This document shows positions 26,901 to 34,535 of a stretch of DNA of 64,000 nt, piece by piece. The stretch's first letter is position 1; each line of letters begins with the position of its first letter. The position numbers were made by a program, and so were the translations under genes. The notes beneath the pieces were generated by a model, which was not told the DNA's origin, made no database searches, and saw only the letters and a list, made by a program, of their open reading frames with translations. The stretch lies in NCBI RefSeq assembly GCF_023369555.1, contig NZ_JACJVC010000004.1:124001-188000 (forward strand). The letters are read 5' to 3'. The stretch comes from Actinomyces sp. AC-20-1. GTDB taxonomy: Bacteria > Actinomycetota > Actinomycetes > Actinomycetales > Actinomycetaceae.

Positions 26901-27716
26901 TTCAACGCCATCGACTGGACGGGCCAGGACAACGGCTACGGCAACGGCCTGCCGGTGGCCTCGTCCAACGGCTCCAAGTGGGACATCATGCGGCCCCTGC
27001 TTGAGGACCCCGCCCTCAAGCCCAGCGCGGAGGACATCGCGGCCTCCCAGGCGCAGGCCCTCGACCTGCTGCGCCTGCGCAGCTCGACGTCCCTGTTCCA
27101 CCTGGGCTCGGCCGAGCTCATCCAGGAGCGGGTGACCTTCCCGAGCTCGGGGCCGGGCGCCACGCCGGGCGTCATCACGATGCTCATCGAGGACCGTCCT
27201 GAGGCCGAGACCAGCAGCACCGCGGGAGCGAGCGCCGTGGTCACCGGCGCGGTGGACGTCGACCCCGAGGTGGGGGCGGTGCTGACCGTCTTCAACGCCA
27301 CCGGCGAGCCGGTGTCCGAGACGGTCACCGACCTGGCCGGCCGGACCTTCACCCTGCACTCGGTCCAGGCCGAGGGCGCCGACCCGGTGGTGAAGCACGC
27401 GACCTTCGACGCCGCCACCGGCACGGCGACGGTCCCCGCCCGCACGGTCGCCGTCTACGTGGAGGCGCAGAAGCCGGGTGCGGAGCCGGCACCCGACCCG
27501 ACCCCGGACGAGGACGCCACGCAGCAGCCCGGTGGTCAGCCTGGTGGCCCGCAGGACGGCACCTCCACCGACGGCGCCCCCGTTGCCGGACAGGCGCAGC
27601 GCGGCAGCACGTCGGGCTCGCTGGCCCGCACCGGTGCCGGTGAGCTCGTGCTGCTCGGTCTCATGAGTACGGTGCTGGTGGGCGCAGGAGCGGCTCTGCA
27701 CCGTCGTCGGGCCTGA
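23922..27716 (+). CDS. pulA: cell-wall-anchored pullulanase (GH13)
   Basis: A 1264-residue enzyme cleaving alpha-1,6 bonds of pullulan, starch or glycogen outside the cell. GTG 23922 follows AAGGAG by 5 nt and gives a signal peptide ([20 protein letters not shown]). Two tandem X25-type starch-binding modules follow ([17 protein letters not shown] and its near-copy [17 protein letters not shown]), then pullulanase N-domains. The GH13 domain has the type I hallmark YNWGYDP, DQVFNHT, nucleophile Asp760 (DGFRFDLMG), acid Glu797 (GEGWN) and Asp930 (VDAHDNE). It ends in LARTG (1234-1238), a hydrophobic helix and HRRRA: an LAxTG sortase signal, as used by class E sortases. The released dextrins could feed the importer at 60-63 kb. 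Confidence 0.95.
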   Translation: MLLQLLHTPRPSRPTGPTRRHTRVRALPTAALAVLALVACVVGPAASPIAQAEEPTLQVTLPGSHNDEMGCTADWAPDCTAAALSRDEVSGLYTAAIDLPAGSYEYKVAIGATWDENYGANGVAGGANIHYTTSGGPVTFFYDPVSHVSWADAATPYITLPGSFQDELGCTADWAPDCLATLMRPAADGTFTFTTSALATGSYEVKVAHGRSWDENYGVDGVAGGANYSFSASAGKDVTFTYDPSTHRLTIAVVDPPAAGTGENRAYWVDETTLAWPVSLLPEGVTRDQAVASGTPAPVAFSLVTAPDGGASLVDGAVTGGTETPLRVTGDLSTDVIDDHPNLVGYIALSLTEADGTALMTRSQVERALTGQVAVVERRADGAVTAFTGVQSAAVIDALYAPAAADAPLGATFADGVPSFALWAPTAQSVTLLTWATGQATGSAPQVAGEAVRTGAVRGADGRWVVDNADGAITAGSQYLWEVEVYVPDTGRVETNTVTDPSSLALTTDSQRSVAVDLSHPDLAPRQWAETASPVVDSDAGRTIYELHVRDFSAADTTVPEAERGTYLAFTHPESAGMTHLTRLAEAGVDTVHLLPTFDIASIGEDRSRHQVPDIPEDAGPASEAQQAAVAAVRDADAYNWGYDPWHYRAPEGSYATEGHQDGGARTYQFRQMVGALHATGLQVVLDQVFNHTAAAGQSPTSVLDRIVPGYYQRLDAKGDIFTSTCCSNTATENAMAERLMIDSVVTWARDYHVDGFRFDLMGYHSVTTMQALRAALDELTLEADGVDGSAIYLYGEGWNMGEIADNALFTTATQGQLNGTGIGTFNDRLRDAVHGGGPFDQDPRTYQGFGTGLCTAPNGMDPRSQEEQLAALGHATDLIQLGLAGNLSGYTFTTHDGTVRSGSQIDYNGQPAGYASSPEETVNYVDAHDNETLYDLGVLKLPTGMSTAERARMSTLSLATVALGQSPTLWAAGTEILRSKSLDRDSYNSGDHFNAIDWTGQDNGYGNGLPVASSNGSKWDIMRPLLEDPALKPSAEDIAASQAQALDLLRLRSSTSLFHLGSAELIQERVTFPSSGPGATPGVITMLIEDRPEAETSSTAGASAVVTGAVDVDPEVGAVLTVFNATGEPVSETVTDLAGRTFTLHSVQAEGADPVVKHATFDAATGTATVPARTVAVYVEAQKPGAEPAPDPTPDEDATQQPGGQPGGPQDGTSTDGAPVAGQAQRGSTSGSLARTGAGELVLLGLMSTVLVGAGAALHRRRA

Positions 27717-27731
27717 CCCCCGCACCCACCT

Positions 27732-27801
27732 CCACCTCCTCGGTTTGCTCGCGAACCTACGGGGTTTACCCGGGGTGCTCGCGAGCAAACCGAGGAGGTG
27801 G
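27732..27801. repeat. dispersed palindromic repeat, family A copy 2
   Basis: A perfect inverted repeat of 23 bp: 27732-27754 (beginning CCACCTCCTCGGTTTGCTCG) against 27779-27801, with a 24-nt loop. It lies exactly in the convergent gap between the pullulanase and transketolase genes, where it can end transcription from both sides. The outer arms match the other copies; the interior differs. Confidence 0.85.
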
Positions 27802-27820
27802 GCGGCCAGGGCGCGCGCTG

Positions 27821-28753
27821 TCAGGCGAGCAGCTCCCGGGCGGCGGCGACGACGCCGTCGGCGCTGATGCCCCAGTGGTCCATGAGCCAGGCCTCGGAGC
27901 CGGTGGGGGCCCACTCGTCCGGCACGCCCAGGCGCCTGACGGGCACGGGGCACCTCTCGGCGGTCAGCTCGGCGACGGCGCCCCCGAGCCCGCCCTTGAT
28001 AGTGCCCTCCTCGATGGTGATGATTCGGCCGGTCTGCCGGGCGGCGGCCAGGACGGCCTCCTCGTCGAGCGGCTTGACGACCGGGATCGACAGCAGGCGC
28101 GCGCTCACGCCCTCGGCGGCCAGTCGGTCGACACCCTCCAGGGCCCGGTGGACCGTGGTGCCGTTGGCGATGACCGTGACGTCCGTGCCCTCGCGCAGGG
28201 TGACGGCCTTGGGGGTGAACTCGTAGTCCTGGCCGTGGACGGCCGGCACCTTCATCCTCGAGATGCGGATGTAGGCGGGGCCGTCGAGCTCGTGGTAGGC
28301 CCAGCGCAGCGCGCCGGCGGTCTCGGCGGGGTCCGCCGGGATGATGACGGTCATGCCGGGGAAGGAGCGCATGATACTCACGTCCTCGGCGCTGTGGTGG
28401 GTGGAGCCGAGCTGGCCGTAGGCCAGGCCCGGGGACTGGGCGCACAGGAGCATGTGCCGCTGGGAGTAGCCGGCGTCGATCTTGACCTGCTCGGTGGCCC
28501 GGGCGGACAGGAAGGAGCCCGCGCAGGACACGACGGGGATCTTGCCGCCGTTCTCGAGGCCGGCGGCGACGCCGACCTGGTTCTGCTCGGCGATGCCGAC
28601 GTTGATGAGGCGGCCCGGGAACTCCTTCTGGAAGCCCCCGAGGTTGGAGGATCCGACCGAGTCGTTGACGACGACGACGAGCCGGTCGTCGTCGCGCGCG
28701 ATGTCGGTGAGGGTGGCCACGTAGGCCTGACGGCAGTCGAAGAGCTCGGTCAC
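27821..28753 (-). CDS. transketolase, C-terminal subunit
   Basis: A 310-residue protein with the pyrimidine-binding and C-terminal domains of transketolase. FPGRLINVGIAEQNQVGVAAG holds the Glu that activates the thiamine diphosphate aminopyrimidine, and THHSAEDVSIMRS is the transketolase signature. The start is GTG 28753, overlapping the stop of the N-terminal subunit gene by four bases (GTGA), so the two halves are translated together as a split enzyme. Split transketolases are common in specialised sugar operons; a housekeeping one-piece transketolase is expected elsewhere. Last gene of the operon reading leftward; a family-A palindrome follows. Confidence 0.92.
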   Translation of the reverse strand: MTELFDCRQAYVATLTDIARDDDRLVVVVNDSVGSSNLGGFQKEFPGRLINVGIAEQNQVGVAAGLENGGKIPVVSCAGSFLSARATEQVKIDAGYSQRHMLLCAQSPGLAYGQLGSTHHSAEDVSIMRSFPGMTVIIPADPAETAGALRWAYHELDGPAYIRISRMKVPAVHGQDYEFTPKAVTLREGTDVTVIANGTTVHRALEGVDRLAAEGVSARLLSIPVVKPLDEEAVLAAARQTGRIITIEEGTIKGGLGGAVAELTAERCPVPVRRLGVPDEWAPTGSEAWLMDHWGISADGVVAAARELLA

Positions 28754-29625
28754 TTCAGGGCCTCCAGTTCGGCGAGGGCGGCCTCGGCCTCCTCGAGCGA
28801 GGGCAGCTTGTGGTGCCACGGCTGGTTGTCGCTCATGAAGGAGATCGGGTGGCCCTTGTGGGAGTGGGCGATGATGTAGGTGGGCCTGCCCGGCTGGGGC
28901 GGCGCCTGGAGGGCGTCGAGGAGCTGGCCGTGGTCGTGGGCGTCGACCTCGACCACGTGGGCGCCGAAGGCGCGGGCCTTGGCGTCCAGCGGGGACAGGT
29001 CGTTGGTGTCCTCGGTCCTCGCCCCCTGCTGCAGGTGGTTGCGGTCGGTGATGACGACGAGGTTGTCGAGCCCCTGGTGGGCGGCGCACATGAGCGCCTC
29101 CCAGTTGGAGCCCTCCTGGAGCTCGCCGTCGCCGGTGAGGACGAAGACGCGGCGGGGTGAGCCGTCGATCTTGGCGGCGATGGCGTCGCCGACGGCGATG
29201 GGCAGGCCGTGTCCGAGGGGGCCGGTGTTGGCCTCGACGCCGCGCACCTTGGTGCGCGCCGGGTGGCCGTTGAGGGCCGAGCCCGGCTGGATGAAGGTGT
29301 CCAGGGCGGCGGGGTCAAGCAGGCCGGCGGCGGCGAAGGTGCAGTACAGGGCGTTGGCGGCGTGGCCCTTGGACAGGATGACGCGGTCGCGGTCCGGGTC
29401 GTCGAGGTTGTCCGGGGTGATGTTGGCGACGTGCAGGTAGAGGGTGGCCAGGACGTCGGTGATGGAGAACTCGCCGCCGATGTGGCCCTGGCCGGCGTTG
29501 ACGACGTTGGCGAGGTCCTTCATGCGGATGAGTCGGGCGCCCTCCTTGAGGTGGGCGATGACCTCCTGGCGGGTGGCGCCGGGCGCGGTGCGTCCGACGA
29601 CGGGGAGGTCGACATCGAGAGTCAT
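28750..29625 (-). CDS. transketolase, N-terminal subunit
   Basis: A 291-residue thiamine-diphosphate-binding half of transketolase. The ThDP motif GDG...N appears as LTGDGELQEGSNWEALMCAAHQGLDNLVVITDRN (quoted in parts: TGDGELQEG, then DRN), and GHIGGEFSITDVLATLYLH and ILSKGHAANALY are standard N-terminal features. ATG 29625 follows GAGGAGACCACCC. It lies 26 bp after the isomerase-like gene and overlaps the C-terminal subunit gene. The pair probably moves two-carbon units from the ketose phosphate produced by this operon to an aldose phosphate. Confidence 0.92.
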   Translation of the reverse strand: MTLDVDLPVVGRTAPGATRQEVIAHLKEGARLIRMKDLANVVNAGQGHIGGEFSITDVLATLYLHVANITPDNLDDPDRDRVILSKGHAANALYCTFAAAGLLDPAALDTFIQPGSALNGHPARTKVRGVEANTGPLGHGLPIAVGDAIAAKIDGSPRRVFVLTGDGELQEGSNWEALMCAAHQGLDNLVVITDRNHLQQGARTEDTNDLSPLDAKARAFGAHVVEVDAHDHGQLLDALQAPPQPGRPTYIIAHSHKGHPISFMSDNQPWHHKLPSLEEAEAALAELEALK

Positions 29626-29651
29626 GGGTGGTCTCCTCGGTCGGTGGGGTC

Positions 29652-30644
29652 TCAGGCCATGCAGGACAGCAGGGCGTCCTGGACGACGCGCTGGGCGGCC
29701 AGCGGGTCCTGGCGCCTCTGGGCCTCGGCGAGGGCGTCCTCGTCGAGGCGCTCGAGGGCGCGGTACAGGGCCTTGAGGAAGCGGATGGAGGTTGTGGCGT
29801 TGTCGACGACGTCCTCGCGGAAGGGGAACTGGTCGAGCTGCCAGACGCCCTCCCAGCCGTTCTTGCGCAGGACGTGGAAGAACTCGAAGACCTCGGTGAT
29901 GTGGACGGTGCCGACGACCATGTCGTCGTCCCAGCCGCGGTAGTTGTCGTTGACGTCCATGCCCCACAGCAGGCCGTGGTCGATGAGGAGCTGGGCGGCC
30001 TCGGCGGGCGACTCGCCACCGAAGAGGGCGTGGCCGAAGTCCAGCAGGACGCCGACGTTGTCGACGCCCATGCGCTGGATGCCCAGGACCGTCTTGGCGG
30101 CCGAGGACCAGAACATGTGGGTGCGCGGCTCGCGGGGCTTGTACTCGATGACGAACTTGAGGTCCGGGTTGGCCTGGGCGAGGTCGCGCATGCCCTCGAC
30201 GGCGAGGCGGTCGAGCTCGGCGTAGTCCACCTGGAAGGGGTAGTCGAAGCCGTCCTGGCCGGGCCAGATCTTGACGTAGCGGGCCCCGAGCTCGCGCACG
30301 GCGTCGGCGGCGCCCTGCATGATGCGCATGGCGGAGGCTCGCTTGGCGGGGTCGGGGTTGGTGAAGGCGCCGAGCTGGTGCTCGCGCAGGTAGATGTCCG
30401 GGGTGACGCCGATGGCCTTGAGTCCGTTGCACTCCAGGGCGGCGGCGACGTCGGCGGTGGTGACGCCCTTGGTCCAGGGGTAGTTGATGTCGACGTAGGA
30501 GATGTCCTCGACCTGGCCCGCGAGGTCGATCTGCTCAAGGGTGGTGCGGGGCTCGCCGTAGCCGTCGGTGGCGTAGCGGTCGACGTAGGTGGCGAAGTTC
30601 CACAGGCCTGCGCCGAAGACGGGTCCGGTGGTGGTGTCGGTCAT
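29652..30644 (-). CDS. TIM-barrel sugar isomerase/epimerase (xylose isomerase-like family)
   Basis: A 330-residue protein of the AP-endonuclease-2/xylose-isomerase-like TIM barrel family. Strand-end motifs with likely metal ligands are visible: [24 protein letters not shown] (Glu), [15 protein letters not shown] (Asp/His), [18 protein letters not shown] (Asp) and [11 protein letters not shown]. Such enzymes interconvert aldose and ketose sugars or their phosphates with a divalent metal. Position between an FGGY kinase gene (43 bp upstream) and transketolase genes suggests that it supplies or uses a keto-sugar. ATG 30644 follows GGAGTGAGCACC. The substrate cannot be read from sequence. Confidence 0.82.
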   Translation of the reverse strand: MTDTTTGPVFGAGLWNFATYVDRYATDGYGEPRTTLEQIDLAGQVEDISYVDINYPWTKGVTTADVAAALECNGLKAIGVTPDIYLREHQLGAFTNPDPAKRASAMRIMQGAADAVRELGARYVKIWPGQDGFDYPFQVDYAELDRLAVEGMRDLAQANPDLKFVIEYKPREPRTHMFWSSAAKTVLGIQRMGVDNVGVLLDFGHALFGGESPAEAAQLLIDHGLLWGMDVNDNYRGWDDDMVVGTVHITEVFEFFHVLRKNGWEGVWQLDQFPFREDVVDNATTSIRFLKALYRALERLDEDALAEAQRRQDPLAAQRVVQDALLSCMA

Positions 30645-30687
30645 GGTGCTCACTCCGTAGGTGTTGTGTGGTGGTCGGGGGCTCGGG

Positions 30688-32145
30688 TCAGACGTGGGTG
30701 CGGGAGCGGGCGAGGGCCTGGGCCCACTGGCGGCGCTCCCGGTCCCGCTCGGCGTCGGTGATCTGGGGGGTGTAGCGGTGGCCCTCGTCGCAGGCGGTGG
30801 GCAGGTCCCAGCCGAGGCGGGTGAAGCCCATGAGGGCGGCGCCGAGGGCGGAGACCTCGGCGTTGGAGGAGACGACGACGTCGCGGCCGAGCAGGTCGGC
30901 CTGGCGCTGCATGAGCAGCCGGGAGGCGGTGGCACCGCCGTCGGCGTGCAGGACGGTCAGGTCGGTGGTGTCGAGGGCCTCGATGACGTCGGCGATCTGG
31001 TGGGCGACGGCGTCGAGGGCGGCACGGGCGATGTGTCCGCGCTCGGTGCCGGCGGTGACGCCGCTGATGAGGCCGACGGCGTTGCGGTCCCACCAGGGCG
31101 CGCCCAGGCCGGTGAAGGCGGGCACGAGGGTGGTGCCGGCGGGTCCGGGGACGGTGGCGGCGAGGGCGTCGAGCTCGCGGCCGGGGGCGACGCCGAGCAT
31201 GCGGGCGGTCCAGTCCATGGCGGTTCCGGAGGCGACGATGTTGCCCTCGTGGCCGTACATGGGTGTGTCGGTGAGCCAGGCGAGGGTGGTGGACACGCCG
31301 GCGCGGGTCGTGCGGTCGTCGCCGGAGGGGATCATGACGGAGGAGCCGGTGCCGTAGGTGGCCTTGCCCTCGGCGGTGGTGCGGCAGCCGTGTCCGAAGA
31401 GGGCGGCGTGGGAGTCTCCCAGGACGCCGACGACGGGCACGCCGTCGGGCAGGAGGTCGAGGCCGCGGGTGGTGCCGAAGTCGCTGTTGGAGGCGACGAC
31501 GGCGGGCAGGAGCGTGCGTCCGATGCCGAAGAGGGTGCACATCTCCTCGGACCAGTCGAGGGTGGCGAGGTCGAGCAGGAGGGTGCGTGAGGCGTTGCCG
31601 GCCTCGATGACGTAGGAGGCCTGGCCGGTCAGGCGCCCGACGAGCCAGGAGTCGACGGTGCCGATGCGGGCGGTGCCGTCGGTGACGGCGTCGCCGACCT
31701 GGTCGAGGAGGTAGCGCATCTTGGGCGCGGAGAACATGGGGTCGAGGCTCAGGCCCGTGGTGGAGGCGACGGCGAACTCGCGCTCCGGGGAGCGCAGCCA
31801 GTCGCAGAACTCGGCGGTGCGCGAGTCCTGCCAGCCGAGCATGGGGGCGAGGGCCCGTCCGGTGGTGGCGTCCCAGACGACGACGGACTCGCGCTGGTTG
31901 GAGATGGTGATGCCGGCGGGGACGCCGGCCGAGGCGGGCAGGGAGCCCAGGCAGTCGCGGATGGCGGTGCACTGGGCGTCCCAGATGGCGTCGGCGTCCT
32001 GCTCGACCCAGCCGGGGCGGGGGTAGGAGACGGCCACGGGTGCGGAGCCGGAGGCGAGGACGGTGCCGTCGGGGGCGACGGCGAAAGCCTTGGCGTTGGT
32101 GGTGCCCTCGTCGAGGGCGAGGACGTAGGGCGTCGGTCCTGTCAT
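30688..32145 (-). CDS. FGGY-family carbohydrate kinase
   Basis: A 485-residue actin-fold sugar kinase. The N-terminal ATP motif is [23 protein letters not shown] and YGTGSSVM are FGGY features; [20 protein letters not shown] is the C-terminal FGGY signature. Segments such as [18 protein letters not shown] and MLGWQDSRT resemble glycerol kinase more than xylulokinase, so a short polyol or tetrulose/pentulose substrate is possible; I leave the symbol blank. ATG 32145 follows AAAGGAGC. It is first in the operon (kinase, isomerase, transketolase), 39 bp downstream of an operator shared with the ABC/hydrolase operon. Confidence 0.88.
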   Translation of the reverse strand: MTGPTPYVLALDEGTTNAKAFAVAPDGTVLASGSAPVAVSYPRPGWVEQDADAIWDAQCTAIRDCLGSLPASAGVPAGITISNQRESVVVWDATTGRALAPMLGWQDSRTAEFCDWLRSPEREFAVASTTGLSLDPMFSAPKMRYLLDQVGDAVTDGTARIGTVDSWLVGRLTGQASYVIEAGNASRTLLLDLATLDWSEEMCTLFGIGRTLLPAVVASNSDFGTTRGLDLLPDGVPVVGVLGDSHAALFGHGCRTTAEGKATYGTGSSVMIPSGDDRTTRAGVSTTLAWLTDTPMYGHEGNIVASGTAMDWTARMLGVAPGRELDALAATVPGPAGTTLVPAFTGLGAPWWDRNAVGLISGVTAGTERGHIARAALDAVAHQIADVIEALDTTDLTVLHADGGATASRLLMQRQADLLGRDVVVSSNAEVSALGAALMGFTRLGWDLPTACDEGHRYTPQITDAERDRERRQWAQALARSRTHV

Positions 32146-32183
32146 CGTCGACAGCTCCTTTCCTGGGTGAGCCGAACCCGACT

Positions 32184-32206
32184 CGAATGTTTATTCGTTA
32201 TTGAAT
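32184..32206 (-). promoter_or_regulatory. three-part operator shared by both sugar operons, copy 1
   Basis: CGAAT-GTTT-ATTCG (32184-32197) followed by TGAAT (32202-32206), 39-61 bp upstream of the FGGY kinase start. The same arrangement with the same spacing occurs at 36914-36936 before the nucleoside-hydrolase-like gene. SorC-family regulators often bind adjacent TGAAT/ATTCA-like half-sites, so the SorC protein at 38133 is the likelier ligand, with the LacI protein at 37083 the alternative. Confidence 0.65.
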
Positions 32207-32318
32207 CTCCGTATCGAGCCTAGCACGACCCCTCCTCGAGCGGAAGGGCCGAGCACGTCTCTCCGGCGCGGGCACTCACACAGGATCCCTGCCGAGCCGC
32301 ACACTCGCCCCGGCCACC

Positions 32319-32438
32319 ATGAGATAACGACCGAGTTATGAGATAACTCGGCCTGTTGTGAGATAACTGGCCCTCGAAGGCACATCACTAGGGGCCGAGC
32401 CCACATCACTCGAGGTGCGATGAGATAACGCCGAGGTG
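32319..32438. repeat. periodic GAGATAAC box array
   Basis: Within the 544-bp gap upstream of the FGGY kinase gene, six 10-bp boxes of the same polarity recur at 19-22-bp steps: ATGAGATAAC at 32319, 32338 and 32420, GTGAGATAAC at 32358, and the degenerate GCACATCACT at 32380 and CCACATCACT at 32401. A small palindrome CCGAGTTAT-GAG-ATAACTCGG (32331-32351) is embedded. There is no open frame of note. Function unknown. Confidence 0.6.
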
Positions 32439-32515
32439 CCGGCGTGAGCGTGGGGCTTGAGGTCGGCGTGCCGGGTGGCTCGGTGGCTCGTCCTGCCCGG
32501 TCCTTGCGTGCCCGG

Positions 32516-32643
32516 AGGACAACGTGCGCGCGGGAGGACAACCTGCGTGTCGTTGGACAACCTGTTGGCGTCACTCAGGTTGTCCAACACGCGACAGGTT
32601 GTCCTTGGGGCGACAGGTTGTCCTGGGAGCGGTAGGTGGTCCA
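32516..32643. repeat. seven-box bipolar array with 19-bp period, copy 1
   Basis: Three boxes read [A/T]GGACAAC[C/G]TG (32516, 32535, 32554) and four read as the reverse, CAGGTTGTCC[A/T] (32576, 32595, 32614) plus a decayed TAGGTGGTCCA (32633). Each is 11 bp; spacers are 8 bp, so starts are exactly 19 bp apart, with one 22-bp step at the centre. The same geometry with different spacers occurs at 54175-54302. It lies 46 bp downstream of the permease gene and contains no gene. Confidence 0.9.
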
Positions 32644-32689
32644 CTCACGGCGCCTCGGTGCCTCCCTCAGCGCCCCCCTCAGGACCCCC

Positions 32690-33556
32690 TCAGCCCTTGA
32701 CGGCCCCGGTGAAGGCGCCGGAGACGAAGTAGCGCTGGAAGATGAGGTAGACGAGCAGGACCGGGATGGCCGTCATGATGATGAAGGCGTTGAGCGGCCC
32801 GTAGTCCGTGCCGTGCTGGGAGGAGAAGTTCTGCACGGCCATGGGGATCGTGCTCATGAGGTCCGACTGGATGATCGTCGAGGCCATCGCGTACTCGTTC
32901 CACGTGGCCACGAAGTCGAGGACGAAGAGCGCCGCGAGGGTCGGCTTGACCAGCGGCAGGCAGATCTGCCAGTAGATGCGCAGGCTCGAGGCTCCGTCGA
33001 GGCGGGCGGACTCCTCGAGGGAGTCCGGGATCGCCCGGAAGGAGCCGTACATCATGAAGATCTGGTAGGGCACGCCGAAGGCGAGGTACGGCAGGATGAG
33101 GCCCGCGTAGGTGTCGAGCATCCCCGCCTTGAACAGCAGCTGGAACATGGGGCCCAGGGCCACCTGGATGGGCACCATGGAGCCGACGGCGAAGAAGGCG
33201 ACGAGCAGCTTGTGGTGTCGCATGCGGATGCGAGCCAGGGCGTAGGCGGCCAGGGTGGCGAGGAAGAGCCCGAGCGGGACCTTGATGACCGCGACGAGCA
33301 GCGAGTTCGACCCCGTGATCCACAGGTCCCCGACCTGGGCGGCGGTGAGGTAGTTGCCCCACAGCCACTCCTCCGGCAGCCCGATGGTCGAGCCGGAGGC
33401 CAGGTCCGCCCCGCTCTTGACGGAGGTGAGGAGCATGACGGCGAAGGGCATGAGCCAGGTGAGGGCGACGACGACGAGGGCGACCCACAGGCCGACGAGG
33501 ACCCAGTCGCGCTGCCTCCTGTTGCGGGGCAGAACGGGTGCGGTTGAGGTGCTCAT
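32690..33556 (-). CDS. ABC sugar importer permease, MalG/CarB type
   Basis: A 288-residue inner-membrane subunit with six helices. The EAA loop that docks the ATPase is SLEESARLDGASSLRIYWQI near residue 190. It pairs with the MalF-type permease encoded 2 bp upstream (33559) and the lipoprotein at 34536. ATG 33556 follows GGGGGAGGACTGACC. No ATPase gene is in the operon, so a shared MsiK-type ATPase encoded elsewhere is expected. The operon ends here, and the seven-box array follows 46 bp downstream. Confidence 0.93.
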   Translation of the reverse strand: MSTSTAPVLPRNRRQRDWVLVGLWVALVVVALTWLMPFAVMLLTSVKSGADLASGSTIGLPEEWLWGNYLTAAQVGDLWITGSNSLLVAVIKVPLGLFLATLAAYALARIRMRHHKLLVAFFAVGSMVPIQVALGPMFQLLFKAGMLDTYAGLILPYLAFGVPYQIFMMYGSFRAIPDSLEESARLDGASSLRIYWQICLPLVKPTLAALFVLDFVATWNEYAMASTIIQSDLMSTIPMAVQNFSSQHGTDYGPLNAFIIMTAIPVLLVYLIFQRYFVSGAFTGAVKG

Positions 33557-33558
33557 GG

Positions 33559-34473
33559 TCAGTCCTCCCCCTTCATGGACCAGGCCAGGTAGGGGATCAC
33601 CAGGCACAGCGACAGGATGAGCAGCACGGTGGCGACGGCACCGCCCGCACCGAAGTTGTGGTTGGAGAAGGACTGCTGGTAGGACCACAGCGCCAGCACC
33701 TGGCTGGACTGGGCCGGGCCACCACCGGTCATGCCGACGACGAGGTCGTAGACCTTGAGCGAGTTGATGATCGTGAGGATGACGACGACGGTCGTCGTCG
33801 GCCTCAGTGAGGGCCAGGTGACGTTCCAGAAGACGTTCCACCGTCCGGCGCCGTCGATCTTGGCCGCCTCGACGAGCTCGGAGGGCACCGACTGCAGCCC
33901 GGCGAGGAAGAGCACGAGGTTGAAGCCGACGCCCTGCCAGATGGAGGCCACGAAGATCGAGTAAAGGGCCGTGTCCGGGTCGCCCAGCCACTCGTGGGCC
34001 CAGGCGCCGAGCCCGACGCCCTCGAGGAGCTGGTTGATGACGCCCAGCGTCGGGTTGTAGATCCAGCGCCAGATCGCCGCGACCGTGATCGAGGCGAAGA
34101 CGCTGGGGATGTAGAAGATCGAGCGGAAGGCGTTGCGGCCCCAGATCCTCTGGTTGAGCCCGAGCGCCATGAGCAGGGAGATGACCATGGGGATGGCGAC
34201 GGACAGGACCACCCAGATGACGGAGTTGCGCAGGGCGGTCCAGAAGACCGTGTCCTGGGTGAAGAGGTAGACGTAGTTCCTCAGGCCGACGAGGACCTGC
34301 TCGTCGGAGGCGTAGCCGGACCAGGAGAAGAAGGACAGCCGCACCGAGTCGACCATCGGGTACAGCAGGAAGACAGCGTAGAGCAGGATGGCCGGGGCGA
34401 GGTAGGGCAGTGAGCGCAGGCCGCGGTGCTCCTTGCGCCCCCTCGTCGGCTGCTGCGCCGGGGAGACAGACAT
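33559..34473 (-). CDS. ABC sugar importer permease, MalF/UgpA type
   Basis: A 304-residue membrane subunit with six helices. The N-terminus LPYLAPAILLYAVFLLYPMV is typical of UgpA/LacF-type permeases, and the EAA loop SELVEAAKIDGAGRWNVFWN lies near residue 205. ATG 34473 follows GAAAGGTCCCCGC. It sits between the binding lipoprotein gene (62 bp upstream) and the second permease. The family imports mono- and oligosaccharides or polyols; the ligand here is unknown. Confidence 0.93.
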   Translation of the reverse strand: MSVSPAQQPTRGRKEHRGLRSLPYLAPAILLYAVFLLYPMVDSVRLSFFSWSGYASDEQVLVGLRNYVYLFTQDTVFWTALRNSVIWVVLSVAIPMVISLLMALGLNQRIWGRNAFRSIFYIPSVFASITVAAIWRWIYNPTLGVINQLLEGVGLGAWAHEWLGDPDTALYSIFVASIWQGVGFNLVLFLAGLQSVPSELVEAAKIDGAGRWNVFWNVTWPSLRPTTTVVVILTIINSLKVYDLVVGMTGGGPAQSSQVLALWSYQQSFSNHNFGAGGAVATVLLILSLCLVIPYLAWSMKGED

Positions 34474-34535
34474 GCGGGGACCTTTCAGACGGGGGTCGGC
34501 GGCGGGAGGGGCGGCGCCCCTCCCGCCGTCACCTG

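Noticed and set aside
23883-28445. A 1520-codon open frame antisense to the pullulanase gene
   Set aside because: It is the reverse-strand shadow of a GC-rich gene: Gly/Val/Asp/Ala-rich with no domain or ribosome-binding site.
32516-32643. Possibility that the box arrays are CRISPR arrays
   Set aside because: The repeats are only 11 bp, the spacers 8 bp, half the boxes are inverted and there are no cas genes.
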